A DNA stretch of 64,000 nucleotides. It comes from Bacteroidota bacterium (lineage in GTDB: Bacteria > Bacteroidota > Ignavibacteria > UBA10030 > UBA6906). Under the pieces are notes generated by a model that saw nothing but the letters and a program-made list of their open reading frames with translations, was not told the DNA's origin and made no database searches. The position numbers and the translations under genes are program-made. Positions 35,505 through 44,301 of this stretch are shown here, in pieces (position 1 is the stretch's first letter; each line of letters begins with the position of its first letter). The stretch covers positions 1 through 64,000 of the forward strand of contig JAUQWO010000056.1 in NCBI GenBank assembly GCA_030835135.1. Direction: 5' to 3'.

Positions 35505-35560
35505 CCGCTGTTCAGGGGTTCGCGTTCTTTTCCTGAATGTGGCAGGGGGTTGGTTTCCAA

Positions 35561-35594
35561 CCATCGACGGGGGTCTACGGACTCTCGTCGATGG
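35561..35594 (-). terminator. Hairpin downstream of the REC-PAS gene
   Basis: CCATCGACG (35561-35569) pairs with CGTCGATGG (35586-35594), loop 16 bases, 6 bases beyond the stop at 35601. It could end the long right-hand operon. No U-run is seen. Confidence 0.45.
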
Positions 35595-35600
35595 CTATTA

Positions 35601-37010
35601 TTAGCCACCGCAAGCCGGCTTTGGTATGCGGACGCGCACCGCCGTCCCCTCCCCCTTCAGTATCTCGATCTTCCCATGTAGCCCGTCGACGAGTTCCTGA
35701 ACGAACCTCACTGAGGGGTTCTTCGGTTTCTTCGCATCCAGTTCCTTTCCCCCGGCAGGATTCTCATCGTCAACGCCGATCACGATCGCGCCGTTGGCCT
35801 CGGTCCTCACGGACACGTCGACCGTCCCTTTCCTCCCCGAACCAGCCCCGCCGTGCAATGAATGCACCACAAGCCCGTTCACGATGAGCAAAAGGTCGAC
35901 AAGTGTGTCCTGCCCCGCATCGATGCTGCCCGCTTCAACGGTATACGTCATCCGTCCGGCACCCGCCCTGCGAAAGGCATCAGCGACCACGTTCTTCACG
36001 TTCTTCCCGAAGGAAGCCGCCGGCCCGCGGCCGGATGCATACACCACCGACTGGATGTGGATGAGCTGCCGTACATGATCGGCCAACTCCGCGGCCTCAT
36101 CGTCCTTTGGTCCCGGCGCGGACATGCCACACTCGAGCAAGAGGAGCACGCGCCTGCCGGCACTCAGTACATGACCGCCGATCGCGCTGTCCCGATCGCC
36201 CCGGAGCTTCACGCCCTCTTGTGCAAGATCCTCCGCGGTCTTTCTCTGCGTGATATCCTGCACCGACCCCGTCACCCGCAGCGGCTCCCCCTGCTTCCGC
36301 GGTACAGGGTGCGCATGATCCCGGACCCATTGATAGCTCCCGTCACGCAGCCGGATCCGGTATTCCTGAACCGTGCCCTCCCCGGCAAGAAGCTTCTTCA
36401 TCCGCTGGGCCGGCCGGTCGGCATCCTCGGGGTGAACATAGTCGTGGTGCTGAATGATCGCGCTGGCCGAAAGACCCGTCAACCGTTCGAACGCCTCCGT
36501 GACCCATTCAACATGAGTGGTGCCGTCCGGTGCGATCGCAAGGCTGTAGGCGAACGACCCCGTCAGCTCGGACAACATGCGATACCGCTGCTCGCTTTCG
36601 CGAAGCTGCCGGTCCAGACCATGGCGGTACAAAGCCATTTCGATCGTGGTGCGGAGTTCCTTCTCTTCGAAAGGCTTGAGGACATACCCGAATGGGTTCG
36701 TCGCCCGCGCCCGCCCGAGCGTCCCGTCGTCGGAATATGCGGTCACGTACACGACCGGGATGTCCATCAATTCCCGGATCTTCTGCGCGGTCTGGATCCC
36801 GTCCATGCCGCCCTTCAGACTCACATCCATGAGCACAAGATCGGGCCGGACATGTGTGACCATCCGTATCGCTTCCTCGCCCGACTGCGCGAGTCCGGCG
36901 ACACCATACCCCATCGTATGGAGACGCCGTTCGATATCCCGGGCCATGATCAACCCATCTTCGACGACGAGGATCCGCTTGCCATTGCTTTCGTGAGACG
37001 ACCGCACCAT
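35601..37010 (-). CDS. Response regulator-PAS protein with degenerate kinase domain
   Basis: 469 residues. The receiver domain (10-128) is intact: acidic pair near Glu17-Asp18, Asp62 in LMDVSLKGGMDG, Lys112 in VLKPF. A PAS/PAC module follows (about 130-255; YRIRLRDGSYQWVRDHAHP, VTGSVQDITQRK). The C-terminal 200 residues resemble the HisKA_2/HATPase pair of Bacteroidota-type kinases, but no phospho-His motif is visible and the N-box reads LLIVNGLVVHSLHGG, lacking the usual E and N residues. It may be a pseudokinase that passes a phospho-signal by contact. It ends the long operon, 15 bases after the BamE-like gene. Confidence 0.75.
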   Translation of the reverse strand: MVRSSHESNGKRILVVEDGLIMARDIERRLHTMGYGVAGLAQSGEEAIRMVTHVRPDLVLMDVSLKGGMDGIQTAQKIRELMDIPVVYVTAYSDDGTLGRARATNPFGYVLKPFEEKELRTTIEMALYRHGLDRQLRESEQRYRMLSELTGSFAYSLAIAPDGTTHVEWVTEAFERLTGLSASAIIQHHDYVHPEDADRPAQRMKKLLAGEGTVQEYRIRLRDGSYQWVRDHAHPVPRKQGEPLRVTGSVQDITQRKTAEDLAQEGVKLRGDRDSAIGGHVLSAGRRVLLLLECGMSAPGPKDDEAAELADHVRQLIHIQSVVYASGRGPAASFGKNVKNVVADAFRRAGAGRMTYTVEAGSIDAGQDTLVDLLLIVNGLVVHSLHGGAGSGRKGTVDVSVRTEANGAIVIGVDDENPAGGKELDAKKPKNPSVRFVQELVDGLHGKIEILKGEGTAVRVRIPKPACGG

Positions 37011-37025
37011 AGGGCTCTGCCTGGA

Positions 37026-37403
37026 CTATTCCGTCCGTTTCGTGATGTCGATGATCGTGACTCTGTGCTCCCCCAGTTGTGAGAAATAGATCAATACCGT
37101 CGCTTCGAACTGCTGCCTCGTTTCCGGGTCCTCGATCTTCATGTGCGGATAGTGCCACCGACCCTTCGCATCGATCGTGTAGAGCCCCCGCGGCTCGCCC
37201 AGGAGATCCCGTACCTCATCGCGCGTGCGCCCCCTCAGTCCATTGAGTTCGGCCTCGGTATACACTTTATCGCTTGCCGGGCGCCACGTCTTTTCCGTGC
37301 ATCCCGCGGATACCATGGCCAACGCGACCAGGAGGCACCACATCCACGTCGCGTGTCGCACGCACGCCCCTGCACTCAGCATCCACTCTCCTGCCTGCTT
37401 CAC
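37026..37403 (-). CDS. BamE/SmpA-like small lipoprotein
   Basis: 125 residues from a GTG that overlaps the nadD stop (GTGA); an internal ATG at 37382 would also give a full signal. Lipobox VSAGC precedes the mature Cys near residue 35. The mature part has the SmpA/OmlA shape: LRGRTRDEVRDLLGEPRG followed by a Trp-Tyr strand (RWHYPHMK) and beta strands. BamE helps the BAM complex insert outer-membrane proteins; similar small lipoproteins have other roles, so this is a family-level call. It is coupled to nadD. Confidence 0.65.
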   Translation of the reverse strand: MKQAGEWMLSAGACVRHATWMWCLLVALAMVSAGCTEKTWRPASDKVYTEAELNGLRGRTRDEVRDLLGEPRGLYTIDAKGRWHYPHMKIEDPETRQQFEATVLIYFSQLGEHRVTIIDITKRTE

Positions 37404-38002
37404 CGGTACAATCCCTGTTCGTGGATGTATGCTTCCACCTGTGGGGGCACGAGATACCGTATGCTCCTGCCTCCCGCCACACGATCACGGATCTCGCGCG
37501 CTGCGATCCCGATGTGTGGCACCTCACACAGCGTCATCTGTGGAAGGAAAACAGCGCCTGCGCCCGTCGCCACATAGCCCGGACGCGTCATCACCGCAAC
37601 GCGCGCAAGGGCCAGAATGCCGGCGGGATCACGCCACGTGCCGAAGTCCACAAGGTTATCCATGCCGATAAGCACCGTGAGCGCGGTCCGGGGAGCCTCC
37701 GCGAGCACCGTCCGCACGGTGTCAATGGTGTACGACACTCCACCACGACGCACTTCCATATCCGAGACGGTGAACCGGTCATCACCCGCGATGGCGCGTT
37801 CCACCATCGCAAGCCGCACCGCACCGGGCGAGACGACCCGGTCCTGTTTGTGAGGCGGCGTCATGGCGGGCATGAACAGTATGCGGTCGAGCCCGAGTTC
37901 CTCGCAGACATGGGCAGCGACGATCAGGTGCCCCATATGCGGCGGGTCGAAGGTCCCTCCGAACAGCCCGAGACGTTCAGGGTGCATACTCTGGCTCACC
38001 AT
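37400..38002 (-). CDS. nadD: Nicotinate-nucleotide adenylyltransferase
   Basis: 200 residues from the ATG at 38002, which overlaps the preceding glycosyltransferase stop by 7 bases; an ATG at 37987 directly before LGLFGG is also possible. It adenylates nicotinate mononucleotide in NAD synthesis. The nucleotidyltransferase motif GGTFDPPHMGHL and the TPPHK block are present. The second signature, usually I-S-S-T-x-I-R, is replaced by IAAREIR. Usual family length is about 190-215. Its partner nadB is in the same window (55691-57283) but in another unit. Confidence 0.93.
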   Translation of the reverse strand: MVSQSMHPERLGLFGGTFDPPHMGHLIVAAHVCEELGLDRILFMPAMTPPHKQDRVVSPGAVRLAMVERAIAGDDRFTVSDMEVRRGGVSYTIDTVRTVLAEAPRTALTVLIGMDNLVDFGTWRDPAGILALARVAVMTRPGYVATGAGAVFLPQMTLCEVPHIGIAAREIRDRVAGGRSIRYLVPPQVEAYIHEQGLYR

Positions 38003-39000
38003 AACACGCCGATGGTTCGGTAGCGAACGCAGCCACGAAGCAGCGCGGCAAGATAGACGAAGGGGACGGCAGTGAACGCGATCGTTCTTCCCGCTTCCCG
38101 CAGGGAAAATGCGCGTGTGCCATGATACTTGTACCGGAACAGGATGCCGCTGAGCAGGACCGCCGCAATTCCCCCGGCCACCAGCCAGGGAGCACCCACG
38201 AAGAGGCCGAGCGCACCTGCGACCGATCCACACCCACCCACGAGGGCAACGTAATGCTGCGGCCGGTGCACCGTGACGCCCGCGATCCGCTTCACCTCGA
38301 TGGATTGGCGATAGCGGCGAGGATGCCGTTTGAAGAGGAGCGGATCGAACTGATAGCGCCGGGCATGCCGCAACGCCGCGCGCAGTGTGCTGAATTGCTG
38401 TGGATGCGTGACCCGGACTTCAGAAGCAATATACATGGAAAAACCCATATCCAACAGCCTGAATCCAAGATCCGCATCCTCTCGGAAATACAGCCCGGCC
38501 TCGCGGTCGAAGAACGCCCCCTCATACCCCCCCGACGCGAGGAAGCAACTTCTCCGGATGAACAGGTTACAGGGGATGAATGACGCGATCCCCGGAGGCT
38601 CGAAGCGTCTGACGCTGCCACCAGTTCCCTGATATTCGGTCCGGCCCTCGAGAATATCGACATTCTGCTTCATCAACACTTCATAAGCCTTTGCCAACCA
38701 ATCGGATGCAGGCAACACATCATCCTCGGTCAGGGCCACATATGCACCCTCCGCGATCCCCCCACCCGCATTCCGTGCCTTGCTCGCCCCTCCATTGTCC
38801 CGCTCAATGTGCCTGAGGCGATACGGGACATGAAGCGCACGGGCCATCTCGGCCGTTCCATCCGTCGATCCGTCTATCACCACGATCACTTCGAATCCCC
38901 CGGGGACCTCCTCCTGCTCCGCCAATGCCAGGAGAAGCCCCCGGAGCGAATCTCTCCGATTGAACGTCGGAATGATCACGGAAAAGAACGGAGCGCTCAT
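37996..39000 (-). CDS. Family 2 glycosyltransferase with C-terminal membrane segments
   Basis: 334 residues. ATG at 39000 overlaps the upstream stop (ATGA). GT-A fold: SVIIPTFNRRDSLRG, VVIDGSTDGT, and the acidic motif TEDDVLPASDW. About 230-330 holds hydrophobic helices (YVALVGGCGSVAGALGLFVGAPW, in part), so the enzyme is membrane attached. It transfers a sugar from a nucleotide donor, probably to a lipid-linked glycan. Sugar and acceptor cannot be told. Confidence 0.85.
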   Translation of the reverse strand: MSAPFFSVIIPTFNRRDSLRGLLLALAEQEEVPGGFEVIVVIDGSTDGTAEMARALHVPYRLRHIERDNGGASKARNAGGGIAEGAYVALTEDDVLPASDWLAKAYEVLMKQNVDILEGRTEYQGTGGSVRRFEPPGIASFIPCNLFIRRSCFLASGGYEGAFFDREAGLYFREDADLGFRLLDMGFSMYIASEVRVTHPQQFSTLRAALRHARRYQFDPLLFKRHPRRYRQSIEVKRIAGVTVHRPQHYVALVGGCGSVAGALGLFVGAPWLVAGGIAAVLLSGILFRYKYHGTRAFSLREAGRTIAFTAVPFVYLAALLRGCVRYRTIGVLW

Positions 39001-39941
39001 CCACGCCTCCAGAACCCACAGGACAGGCCAATGACCCTCACATACCCGATCACCGCCGATCCGGCTGATCGCCGGAGTGCGGGGCGTGCGAGCCAGACAG
39101 CTCCCCACACACAGAGCCGGATCACGGAGCGTCCCACGATGAGCCCGCGGACGATGACCCGTTCGGGCCGATGATGATGCTTTCTGAAATACCGGAAGAG
39201 ACTCTCATGATAGAAGACCAATCGCCGCTCATCATAGTGCCCCACCGTCCCGCCGCCGAAATGCGTGACGCACGCCGTTGGGACAAGGAAGATACGCCCT
39301 CCGCGCCCGGCACACCGCTTGCACCAATCCGTCTCCTCGAAGTACATGAAGAACTCCTCGTCGAGCCCGCCGACCGATCTCACCGCCGATCCGCGGATCA
39401 TCAGGCACGATCCCTGGACGAAGTCGACCTCGCGCGGTCCCGTTCCCTGCGCATACAACTGCCGGTGTGCTCCAAAAATGAGCGACCGCGGGAAGAGTCG
39501 ATCCAGGAACAGTGCCTCGACGAACAGGTTCCACAGTGACGGAAAACGCACTCCCGTTCTCTGTGGCGTGCCATCGCCGTTCGCCAGCCCGGGACCGCAC
39601 GCCCAGGTCTCATCGCCCTTCGCATCCATCCACGTGATGAGAGTGTCCAGCGCCCCCGCATGCACCACCGTATCGGGATTCAGAAGGCAGACGTAGCGTC
39701 CGGTCGCGATCCGGAACCCCTGATTGTTCGCCCGGGCAAAGCCGGCGTTCTCCGTATTCGCGATCACCTTCACGTCAGGAAGGACCTGCCGGGCGTACGA
39801 CACGCTGTCGTCGCGCGAGGCATTATCGATCAGGATGACCTCACAGGAGTGCGTCACGCATCCGCTCCGGATCGACGGCAGACAGAGTTCCAGGTCGCGG
39901 CGCGAATTCCACGTGACGATGATGATGGAGAGATCACTCAT
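38997..39941 (-). CDS. Family 2 glycosyltransferase (rhamnosyltransferase-like)
   Basis: 314 residues from the ATG at 39941 (8-base overlap with the upstream gene). Motifs: LSIIIVTWNSRRDL, LIDNASRDDS, GFARANNQG, LLNPDTVV and the later EEFFMYFEETDWCKR. The set NxGFAxANNxG with NPD and a D-x-D/E-W-C-x-R helix is typical for WbbL-type rhamnosyltransferases of cell-surface glycans. A single hydrophobic C-terminal helix is likely. Donor is inferred from family only. Confidence 0.85.
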   Translation of the reverse strand: MSDLSIIIVTWNSRRDLELCLPSIRSGCVTHSCEVILIDNASRDDSVSYARQVLPDVKVIANTENAGFARANNQGFRIATGRYVCLLNPDTVVHAGALDTLITWMDAKGDETWACGPGLANGDGTPQRTGVRFPSLWNLFVEALFLDRLFPRSLIFGAHRQLYAQGTGPREVDFVQGSCLMIRGSAVRSVGGLDEEFFMYFEETDWCKRCAGRGGRIFLVPTACVTHFGGGTVGHYDERRLVFYHESLFRYFRKHHHRPERVIVRGLIVGRSVIRLCVWGAVWLARPALRRSAGSAVIGYVRVIGLSCGFWRRG

Positions 39942-40950
39942 GGCATCGGATCCCGAGTCCCCGGAGATACAGCCCCACGCACGCATTCACAAGCCGCGCG
40001 ACCCCTCCGTCGCCATCCAGCAACCGTCCACTCATCCACCGGAGGATCGCACGGTCCGGCACGACACGCGCAGCCTGCAACTCCCGGCGTCTCGCCAGGA
40101 TCCACCCGGCATGAGTCACGATCCATCCGTAGCCCCGGATGATCCCGCGTGGCGACTTCCTTCCTGAGAGCACAGACGCGGTGAACTTCGCGATCCCCTC
40201 GAGCGCCAGCAACGGGGCAAGCCGGAAAATGGTCCAACCGCTGAAGAGCAGCAGGATATTCAGCAGCTTGTTCCGTTCCTGATAGAAGGTCACGAACGCA
40301 TTCGCCTGGGTCTTTGTCGTGGCGCTCCCCCGGTGGTGGACCAGTGATCGTTGGGCCATGCGCACATCACGACCCTCCAGGCGCATGCGCCATGAAAGAT
40401 ACACGTCTTCGTGGTAGAGGAAATACTCCGGCAGGAACGGGCGCGGGATCTCGTTTCTCCGGAACATCACGGACGCTCCGCCTGCGAAGAATATCCGGCT
40501 CAGGTCCGTGAACACGCGCATGATATTGTAGCCAAGAGGGTTCAGGGATCCGTTCATGGCATAGAAACGGTCCGGCACGCCATCGGTCACCACCCGGGAG
40601 GTCACCAGTGCGACCCCCGGGTCGGCCATGACATCGAGCAACCCCGGGAGCCACTCGGCGGTCACTTCGGTATCATTGTTCAGCAGCACGACATACTCGC
40701 CCGTCGCTGCCGATACTCCGCGGTTATTCCCCTCGGCAAAACCAAGGTTTGTGCCCTGAGCGAGGATGCGCACCTCCGGATACCGTTGCGCCACCATGGC
40801 AAGACTGTCGTCCGATGATCCGTTGTCCACGAGGATCACCTCCAGAGGCCTGTACGGCTGCGCGTACACGCTTGAAAGACACGCATCCAGAAGTGCCGTG
40901 CCGTTGAAATGGACGATCACAATGCTGATCGGCGGTGGTCCGGAGGCCAT
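39934..40950 (-). CDS. Family 2 glycosyltransferase
   Basis: 338 residues from an ATG that shares one base with the upstream stop (TGATG); a GTG three bases earlier is alternative. Motifs: ISIVIVHFNGTALLD, LVDNGSSDDS, GFAEGNNRG, LLNNDTEV and the catalytic-region YFLYHEDVYLSWRMR. It belongs to the same WbbL-like group as its neighbours but has an extra hydrophobic stretch around 240-290. It probably adds one sugar of the same polymer. Confidence 0.85.
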   Translation of the reverse strand: MASGPPPISIVIVHFNGTALLDACLSSVYAQPYRPLEVILVDNGSSDDSLAMVAQRYPEVRILAQGTNLGFAEGNNRGVSAATGEYVVLLNNDTEVTAEWLPGLLDVMADPGVALVTSRVVTDGVPDRFYAMNGSLNPLGYNIMRVFTDLSRIFFAGGASVMFRRNEIPRPFLPEYFLYHEDVYLSWRMRLEGRDVRMAQRSLVHHRGSATTKTQANAFVTFYQERNKLLNILLLFSGWTIFRLAPLLALEGIAKFTASVLSGRKSPRGIIRGYGWIVTHAGWILARRRELQAARVVPDRAILRWMSGRLLDGDGGVARLVNACVGLYLRGLGIRCHE

Positions 40951-41690
40951 CACGCAGTTCTCCTGCGGAGCACAACGATCACCTCACCGTCGGTAAGAAG
41001 AAAGCTCTCGAAGTCGACCGAAAGTCCGACCTCGTCCCGTGCGCGGAGCAGCATCGCAACGAGGGTTTCGAATGTCCATACATGATAGTGAATGCTGTAC
41101 CCTTCGGCCAGGAGCTGGTCCACGCGCCGTTCCTGCACGATCGGATCGTCGACATGTTCCACATGCTTCACCCAGTCCAGGACGTGCTCCCTCCGGGACC
41201 AGAGCGGGCCCTCCCGGTGATCCCGGAGGATGTGGTCATAGCTCGTGAGCCCACGCTCCTGATCGAACGTGAAGCGCTTGTCCGGGACGCAGAGGAACAT
41301 GATCCCGCCGGGCCGGACCACCCGTTGATGGGCCAGCAATGCACCGAGCGGGTCTTCGCAATGTTCCAGGAAATGGTTCGCGATGATGAAGTCCTCGGAC
41401 CCATCCCGCAATGTCGCGAGCGTTTCGCCGTCGTCGACGATATCCACGGAGGTGAGCGCCTTCGCCGCGAGTTCCGGATACTGCACCCGGAGGTCGTCCA
41501 CGGACATACGGTCCACGTAGCGCACCGTCACGCCCTTCGGCACACGGAGAGGGTTGTGCAACCCCCCGATCTCGATCCCCCGTCCGGCGATCACATGGGC
41601 TGCGATCGCCTCGCGGTCCAGCGACCGGAACATCCGTAGCATTTTCCGGGAATCCACGGTCATCGATTTCAGCACGCGGCGGATATCCAT
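40950..41690 (-). CDS. SAM-dependent methyltransferase
   Basis: 246 residues from the ATG at 41690, 2 bases after the preceding stop. A class I methyltransferase core: GIEIGGLHNPL (SAM-binding glycine loop, about 38-48), DRM/DD acidic positions, FIIANHFLEHCEDPLGAL and RVVRPGGIMFLCVPD (motif post I to IV). It sits among glycosyltransferases, so methylation of a sugar or of a glycan end is inferred. Confidence 0.82.
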   Translation of the reverse strand: MDIRRVLKSMTVDSRKMLRMFRSLDREAIAAHVIAGRGIEIGGLHNPLRVPKGVTVRYVDRMSVDDLRVQYPELAAKALTSVDIVDDGETLATLRDGSEDFIIANHFLEHCEDPLGALLAHQRVVRPGGIMFLCVPDKRFTFDQERGLTSYDHILRDHREGPLWSRREHVLDWVKHVEHVDDPIVQERRVDQLLAEGYSIHYHVWTFETLVAMLLRARDEVGLSVDFESFLLTDGEVIVVLRRRTA

Positions 41691-41692
41691 GG

Positions 41693-42706
41693 TCACACCT
41701 CCTCGATCTTCGCTGGCCGCCAGAACGCCAGACCGAACAGCAATGATTTCACCGCGAATGTCCGCATGTGCCGGTTCGTGTCGGTGGGACGCAGCGCGGC
41801 GCGCACGGTCCATGCCACGGAGCGCACGGCGAACCCCCCGGCCAGGAGCAGGCGGTACACGACGATCGCACCCCGGCCGTAGTGCTTCTGGTAGAAGAAC
41901 ATCACGTTGTTGTACAGCATCGTAAAGAGCGTGAACCGTTTATTCACCGCTCCGACCGTTTGTCCGAGATGGTGCTCCACGACGGCATCCGGGACATACC
42001 AGATCTTCCACCCGGCATGGACCATGCGGTAACACCAATCCATGTCATTATAATAGATGGCGAAGCGTTCGTCCAACGGCCCAACCGCCTCATAGGCCTC
42101 TCTGCGCACGAGAAAGGCGGCTGCCATCAAGTGGTCTGCCGTCCCCGGATGTTCATAATCGAAACTCCGGAGTTCACCGCTCCCGAAGAGGGCTGATCCA
42201 GGAAAAAGGCGGTCAAGCCCCGTCATGTCGCAAAAATGAGTCCAGAGCGTCGGGAACCCCTTGGCGGAGTACTGCAGCCGGCCGTCCGGATAGATGAGCC
42301 GGGGCCCACACGCACCCGCATCCGGATGCGCATCGAGGAAGTCGGCAAGGATGCGGAATGCACCCGGCCGGACCACCGTGTCAGAGTTGAGGAGGAGAAG
42401 GTGCTTTCCCCGGGCACGCCGGAGGCCTTCGTTGTTCGGACGGGCGAACCCCTGATTCCGGGAATTCTTCACAAGAATGGTCGCCGGATACTTCGCCTCG
42501 ACCATGCCCACGCTGCCATCGGATGATCCATTGTCGATCACGATCGTCTCGATCGAGATCGTGGATCGCTCCCCTTCCACGGACGCAAGGCAGGCATCGA
42601 GCAATGCGCGCGTGTTCAGATTCACGATGATGACCGAGATGCACGGTGGCATCAGATCCCTCAGTCCCCCCGCAGGTTCCTGGAGGCCTTCGTTCACGTT
42701 GCTCAC
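41693..42706 (-). CDS. Family 2 glycosyltransferase (rhamnosyltransferase-like)
   Basis: 337 residues from a GTG overlapping the upstream stop (GTGA). Motifs: ISVIIVNLNTRALLDA, VIDNGSSDGS, GFARPNNEG, LLNSDTVV, and AIYYNDMDWCYRM. Closely similar in layout to the genes at 38997 and 47383. A hydrophobic C-terminus suggests membrane contact. Donor and acceptor unknown. Confidence 0.85.
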   Translation of the reverse strand: MSNVNEGLQEPAGGLRDLMPPCISVIIVNLNTRALLDACLASVEGERSTISIETIVIDNGSSDGSVGMVEAKYPATILVKNSRNQGFARPNNEGLRRARGKHLLLLNSDTVVRPGAFRILADFLDAHPDAGACGPRLIYPDGRLQYSAKGFPTLWTHFCDMTGLDRLFPGSALFGSGELRSFDYEHPGTADHLMAAAFLVRREAYEAVGPLDERFAIYYNDMDWCYRMVHAGWKIWYVPDAVVEHHLGQTVGAVNKRFTLFTMLYNNVMFFYQKHYGRGAIVVYRLLLAGGFAVRSVAWTVRAALRPTDTNRHMRTFAVKSLLFGLAFWRPAKIEEV

Positions 42707-44241
42707 GGTCGCTCTCCCGGATCACCGCGGAAGACGCTGTCCGGATGAACCGACACCGCGGTCAGAAGACGGTACCCCGGGAATGCAAATCCGGGCGTAT
42801 CGGTGAAGAGTCCACGGGCAAGCAACCCCTCCGCGCTGACCTCATGCTTCCAGAGCGGGTCGTGAACCAGAATATAGTCCGGCGTGTAATACTGCAACCA
42901 TGCATCAAACTTGCGCTGACCGATCAGGGCGGCGTTCGGCGGACTCACGAGACCAAGGATATCGATGATATACCGGTCCGAGAACCAACCGACATGCCCG
43001 ATCTCCGCCGTTGCGATCTTCGCGTCCGGTGGTGTGTGGTGCTTGATCCAGAGAGCGATCTCTGTATACGATCCATACCCTCCTGCGTGAGGCAGTTCGC
43101 GGACGGAGAAAGCTGTCTGCCAGATGAGAAGACCCGCACAGAGCAGCGTCATGAGTACGCCGGCCACGCGATCCCCCGGGCCTGCCGGCAACCGCTCTCG
43201 CCGGAAGAAGCATGCATCGATGCATCCTCCGGCGAGGACGAACATGAAGAAGTAGTACGAAGCGTAGTACCAGTGATAGTTCGGGATACTGAGTGCCACA
43301 TAGAACGCCGTGTAGAGCAACAGGAAGACAACGATCACCTGGGTCAGGATCTCCCGCCGGCCGGCAATGATCCCTCCCAGAGCAAGAAGGACGGGCGCGG
43401 CCAGGAGTATCACGCTACCCGCGAAGTACCGCTCGAAGTGATAGCCCACGCTCAGGAAGATCAGATGCTTTCCCCAGCGCCCCGTCTCCCAGAGGCCGGA
43501 TTCCCCCTGCTGGATCTTGGCCAGAAGTGTTGCGGGGAACGGGGACCCGAAATAGCCGACGTTGAATGTGTAGTGTCCTGCGAGAATCGCCACGGGGATG
43601 ATCCAGAGTCTCCATCCCGGGAATGGCCGGTGCAGACGAACATGAGCGGCGACGAGCGCGAGCACCAGGAACAAGGATTCTCCCCGTGTGAGGAGCAGGA
43701 GCGCTGCAGCGATCATCCAGGAGGCGGTCCGACCTCGAAGGAACAGAGCGAGCGCCAGGGCGAGCAGGAACATCAAGAGCGGGGTCTCGAGCCCGACCAC
43801 GGAGTAAAAGTACCGCATGCTCACGATCCCGAGCGCCGCAAAGACCGGTCCCGGGGTTAACGGCCCGCGTCCCGGCCGGAGGAACAGCACGGTCACTGCA
43901 GATCCCGAGAGCAGCAACCACGCCAGGACCATCTGTGACAACGCCACATCGCGAACCACGAAGGCGAAGGCAAGCGAGAGATACGTGTAGAGGGGAGACG
44001 TGAGGCCGTTGACATACTCCCCCCAGTTGTAGACCAGGCCGTGCCCGGAGATGGCGTTCTGAACATACCGGTAGTAGATGAGCGCATCGTCGAGCGTATA
44101 CTGCCTGTTCAGTACGTTCAGGGCCGTACTCACGATGAGCACCAGTCCGACAGCGGCTGCGCGCGGCACGATTCCGCGGGACCCGGGCTGTCCGCCCGCG
44201 TCCGATCCACTGTGCAGCTCGGGATGGATCGCTTCGGTCAT
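42703..44241 (-). CDS. Polytopic GT39/ArnT-like membrane glycosyltransferase
   Basis: 512 residues from the ATG at 44241. The first periplasmic loop has the GT-C signature TLDDALIYYRYVQN, then GHGLVYNWGE and NGLTSPLYT; about ten membrane helices follow. Such enzymes use polyprenyl-phosphate sugars in the periplasm. The C-terminal soluble part (about 400-500) contains WIKHHTPPDAKIATAEIGHVGWFSDR, in part, a common tail in this family. It may decorate the glycan made by the surrounding genes. Confidence 0.82.
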   Translation of the reverse strand: MTEAIHPELHSGSDAGGQPGSRGIVPRAAAVGLVLIVSTALNVLNRQYTLDDALIYYRYVQNAISGHGLVYNWGEYVNGLTSPLYTYLSLAFAFVVRDVALSQMVLAWLLLSGSAVTVLFLRPGRGPLTPGPVFAALGIVSMRYFYSVVGLETPLLMFLLALALALFLRGRTASWMIAAALLLLTRGESLFLVLALVAAHVRLHRPFPGWRLWIIPVAILAGHYTFNVGYFGSPFPATLLAKIQQGESGLWETGRWGKHLIFLSVGYHFERYFAGSVILLAAPVLLALGGIIAGRREILTQVIVVFLLLYTAFYVALSIPNYHWYYASYYFFMFVLAGGCIDACFFRRERLPAGPGDRVAGVLMTLLCAGLLIWQTAFSVRELPHAGGYGSYTEIALWIKHHTPPDAKIATAEIGHVGWFSDRYIIDILGLVSPPNAALIGQRKFDAWLQYYTPDYILVHDPLWKHEVSAEGLLARGLFTDTPGFAFPGYRLLTAVSVHPDSVFRGDPGERP

Positions 44242-44301
44242 CGTCGTGGCCCGCGCCGGGCGCACGCCGGGTCGCATGGAGTGGAGGAGATCATCGCCTG
44301 A

